Below are positions 61,281-64,000 of a DNA stretch of 64,000 bases, one piece after another. The stretch comes from Bacillota bacterium (lineage in GTDB: Bacteria > Bacillota > Desulfotomaculia > Desulfotomaculales > Desulfohalotomaculaceae), in contig VENI01000013.1 in assembly GCA_009711615.1 (NCBI GenBank), forward strand, positions 1 through 64,000, written 5' to 3'. The position numbers and the translations under genes were made by a program. The notes under the pieces were generated by a model, which searched no databases, was not told the DNA's origin, and saw nothing but the letters and a program-made list of their open reading frames with translations. Each line of letters starts with the position of its first letter. Within the stretch, counting starts at the first letter, position 1.

Positions 61281-64000
61281 ATGGGTAAAATAAATAAGCT
61301 TCATCTTCCAGGGTTACTTAACCCACTGACGGAAACAACTGAATTTAAAAGCATACTCACAAGCCTAAATAAAGATTACAGTCAACAGATGGTTTTTGGA
61401 CTAACAGGTGCACAGAGGGCTTTATTAATGGCTGGCCTAGTTTCATTTCGAACAGAACCGGTATTAATAATTACTTCTGGGGAATCTGAGGCCAATGCAC
61501 TGGTTGAGGATTTGCAGGGGTTACTACCGGATAGGGAAGTTGTTACCTATTCTGTTTGGCAGTCTATGCCAATGGAAGTACTGTCCCACAGCGGTGACGT
61601 TATAGCTCAGCGCTTAAAAGTTCTTAACGGTTTAGCAAATGGCCAACCTCTGGTTGTGGTAGCATCGGCAGAAGCGGTTCTACGTAGATTGGTGCCGCCG
61701 GAAATATTTATGTCCGAGCGCAGGGAATTAAAAACAGGGGAAAGGATAGACTTGGCTGACATACAGGATTTTCTTGTTCGCCAAGGCTATGAGCGTGTGG
61801 ATCTAACGCAGAATGTGGGCCAGTTTTCCATTAGAGGCGGAATAATTGATATTTACCCGGTTATACATACTAATCCAGTGCGTATCGAGTTATGGGATGA
61901 TGAAATAGAATCTATTCGTACCTTTAGTATTAGTACTCAACGTTCAAAGCAAGAGTTGTCAAAAATTGAAATACCGCCGGCCACTGAAATGGTTATTGAC
62001 GAAGAAAACTGGTGGCAAGGGAAAGCACAACTAAAAGAAGAGTTTCAATCCCAGCTAAAGAGTTTGAATAAAAGTGCTCCGCTGGAGGCGCAGCACCAAC
62101 TGTCAGCCCAAGTTGAAGATTGGTCGGCTAAAATGGAACGTCCGGCCTACTTTGATGGAATAGAGCAACTACTACCATTTTTTTACCCCCGTCCGATCAG
62201 TATAATGAATTATCTGCCGACGGGGGCGCTTGTGTTTCTTGATGATCCCATTCGGTTAAAAGAAGCAGTGGAAGTAATTCAGAAAGAGCGGGGAGAAACC
62301 CATACCGAACTGTTGAATAGGGGCAAGGTATTGCCATCGCAGTATAATATCTATCTGGAATGGCAGCAACTTGTAACTGCAGTAGAACGCCGTCAAAGTG
62401 TGGCTTTTTCTTTCTTGCCGCGAAACCCACAATTTATGCAACCGCAGAACATTATTAATTTCACTGCTAAAACCATGCACCCCTTTTTAGGGAATATTGA
62501 AGTTTTAGTTCAGGAAATTAAACAATGGAAAAGGCAAAATAACGCGGTGGTGCTGCTTGTTGGAACCCAGGAAAGGGCACAGACTCTGCTAGAGACATTA
62601 AGAGAATCTAAGGTGGATGCTTTTTATATGTCCCAATTGCAACATCAGGTTGTTGCGGGTAATGTTGTAATTAGTGAGGGGCATTTATCATCAGGATTTG
62701 AAATAACTGCGGCACGATTAATTGTAATTACTGAGAAAGAAATTTTTGGCCAGCGGAAGATACCAAAACGAACTAGAAAAGATGGTGAAAAGCGGTTATC
62801 TCCACTGGAAGATTTAAAGGTTAATGATTATGTTGTTCATGTTAATCATGGCATTGGACGCTATAAAGGCATTACCGCTCTAGATGTGGGTGGTAACCAA
62901 AGGGATTACCTATTAGTAAAATACGCCGGGGACGATAAAGTATACATTCCTACCGATCAGGTTGGAATGTTGCAACGCTACAGTGGTAATGAGGGAACAG
63001 CCCCTAAGTTATCCAAACTAGGCGGTGCCGAGTGGAATAAAGCCAAGAAGAAGGTAAGGCAAGCAGTAAAAGAAATTGCTCAGGATTTAATTAAGCTATA
63101 CGCTGACAGGCAAACAACCAAGGGCTATGCTTTCAGTGAAGACGCTGTATGGCAGAATGAATTTGAACAAACTTTTCCTTATGAAGAGACAAGAGACCAG
63201 CTAAAAGCAATAAAAGAAGTGAAAGAAGATATGGAAAAACCGCGCCCCATGGATAGGCTACTCTGTGGTGACGTGGGCTATGGCAAAACCGAAGTGGCGC
63301 TGCGGGCAGCTTTTAAAGCAGTGAATGATGGTAAACAAGTGGCGGTGCTTGTTCCCACCACAATTTTAGCCCAACAACACTTTAATACCTTTAAAGAGAG
63401 GTTTGCTCACTATCCGATTAATATCGAAATGCTGTCACGATTCCGAACTCCAAAAGAGCAGCGGGTGGTGATAAAGGGTATGGAAGAGGGTACCATAGAT
63501 GTAGTAATAGGGACTCACCGATTGGTTCAACAGGACGTAAAGTTTAAAAACCTGGGCTTTGTTGTAGTTGATGAAGAGCAGCGCTTTGGTGTAACTCATA
63601 AGGAAAGATTAAAGCAATTACGTTCCACGGTGGATGTACTTACACTTACAGCAACGCCAATACCACGCACATTACACATGTCTCTAGTGGGAGTAAGGGA
63701 CACCAGTTTATTAGAAACCCCGCCGGAGCAGCGCTACCCGGTGCAGACATATGTTTTAGAAGAAGACCCCGTGATGCTAAGAGAGGCTATCCGCAGGGAA
63801 ATAAACCGGGGTGGACAGGTTTTCTTTGTACACAATCGGGTGGCAGAGTTGGATACAGTGTCTCAATGGCTGAAAAGCCTGGTGCCCGATGCACGACTGG
63901 TGATGGCCCACGGTCAAATGAAAGAAGATGAACTGGAAAAAATAATGCTTGCATATATGGCCGGGGAATTTGATATTTTGGTTTGTACCACCATTATTGA
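61281..64000 (+). CDS. mfd: Transcription-repair coupling factor, partial at window end
   Basis: Mfd releases stalled RNA polymerase and recruits UvrA. The frame is open to the window edge (about 906 codons of an expected 1,150-1,180). Seen are the UvrB-like N-terminal module ([23 protein letters not shown]), the RNA-polymerase-interacting CarD-like domain ([16 protein letters not shown]), the helicase P-loop [12 protein letters not shown] and the DEEQ box [10 protein letters not shown]. The start is assigned to ATG 61281 (GTG 61278 is in frame). No ribosome binding site lies at normal distance, as a hairpin intervenes. Confidence 0.93.
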   Translation, partial: MGKINKLHLPGLLNPLTETTEFKSILTSLNKDYSQQMVFGLTGAQRALLMAGLVSFRTEPVLIITSGESEANALVEDLQGLLPDREVVTYSVWQSMPMEVLSHSGDVIAQRLKVLNGLANGQPLVVVASAEAVLRRLVPPEIFMSERRELKTGERIDLADIQDFLVRQGYERVDLTQNVGQFSIRGGIIDIYPVIHTNPVRIELWDDEIESIRTFSISTQRSKQELSKIEIPPATEMVIDEENWWQGKAQLKEEFQSQLKSLNKSAPLEAQHQLSAQVEDWSAKMERPAYFDGIEQLLPFFYPRPISIMNYLPTGALVFLDDPIRLKEAVEVIQKERGETHTELLNRGKVLPSQYNIYLEWQQLVTAVERRQSVAFSFLPRNPQFMQPQNIINFTAKTMHPFLGNIEVLVQEIKQWKRQNNAVVLLVGTQERAQTLLETLRESKVDAFYMSQLQHQVVAGNVVISEGHLSSGFEITAARLIVITEKEIFGQRKIPKRTRKDGEKRLSPLEDLKVNDYVVHVNHGIGRYKGITALDVGGNQRDYLLVKYAGDDKVYIPTDQVGMLQRYSGNEGTAPKLSKLGGAEWNKAKKKVRQAVKEIAQDLIKLYADRQTTKGYAFSEDAVWQNEFEQTFPYEETRDQLKAIKEVKEDMEKPRPMDRLLCGDVGYGKTEVALRAAFKAVNDGKQVAVLVPTTILAQQHFNTFKERFAHYPINIEMLSRFRTPKEQRVVIKGMEEGTIDVVIGTHRLVQQDVKFKNLGFVVVDEEQRFGVTHKERLKQLRSTVDVLTLTATPIPRTLHMSLVGVRDTSLLETPPEQRYPVQTYVLEEDPVMLREAIRREINRGGQVFFVHNRVAELDTVSQWLKSLVPDARLVMAHGQMKEDELEKIMLAYMAGEFDILVCTTII

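Overview
The window is chromosomal DNA of a low-to-medium GC, endospore-forming anaerobic Firmicute. It fits best with the Peptococcaceae / Desulfotomaculum-type clostridia, although the genus cannot be fixed from sequence reading alone. Sporulation is shown by BofA, CsfB/Gin, YabG, SpoVG, AbrB and a SPOCS-LysM coat-type protein. Anaerobic metabolism is shown by a four-subunit 2-oxoacid:ferredoxin oxidoreductase, and sulfur-related transport is suggested by a YeiH-type putative sulfate exporter. Many genes start with TTG or GTG behind strong GGAGG ribosome binding sites.

The backbone follows the origin-proximal order known from Bacillus subtilis: pdxS-pdxT, serS, tadA, SRP RNA, dnaX, ybaB, recR, bofA, csfB, Lys/Orn/Arg decarboxylase, tmk, holB, yaaT, yabA, rsmI, abrB, metG, tatD, yabE-like, ksgA, yabG, ispE, spoVG, glmU, prs, rplY (ctc), pth, mfd. 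It starts with the 5S gene that closes an rRNA operon.

Region by region. 0-9 kb: 5S rRNA, a DUF218 protein, vitamin B6 synthesis, then a serine hub. The hub has a serine T-box, a class V aminotransferase, serA, serS and three tRNA-Ser genes mixed with two tRNA-Arg genes and tadA. A fourth tRNA-Ser lies at 15.8 kb, so all four serine isoacceptors are here. 9-16 kb: a decayed cluster (DUF4129-like, SpoIIM-like and RDD remnants), a two-component system, an AT-rich phospholipase-D gene and SRP RNA. 16-37 kb: the conserved replication, recombination, sporulation and translation block. It contains the ferredoxin oxidoreductase operon with a P-loop ATPase that has no normal start codon, and a methionine T-box before metG. 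37-50 kb is accessory: an unassigned 600-nt region, a lone large serine recombinase, a trypsin-like peptidase, a CAP protein, then a run of spore-type and small membrane genes with a second YbaB paralog and a leaderless subtilase. 50-64 kb: ispE to mfd, interrupted by a PrsW-like gene and a three-gene putative sulfate-exporter operon behind strong palindromes.

The most notable signals are these. The dnaX reading frame ends just after an A9 run, while a typical DnaX C-terminus lies in the -1 frame. A transposase-less MITE-like element (two full copies, two possible end fragments) is bounded by a palindromic hexamer that differs between copies but matches within each copy. A GGAGTCA-type intergenic repeat family has about nine sites, one of which has become the tail of the frameshifted dnaX frame. 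Several homopolymer frameshifts occur, so sequencing error must be excluded before biology is inferred.
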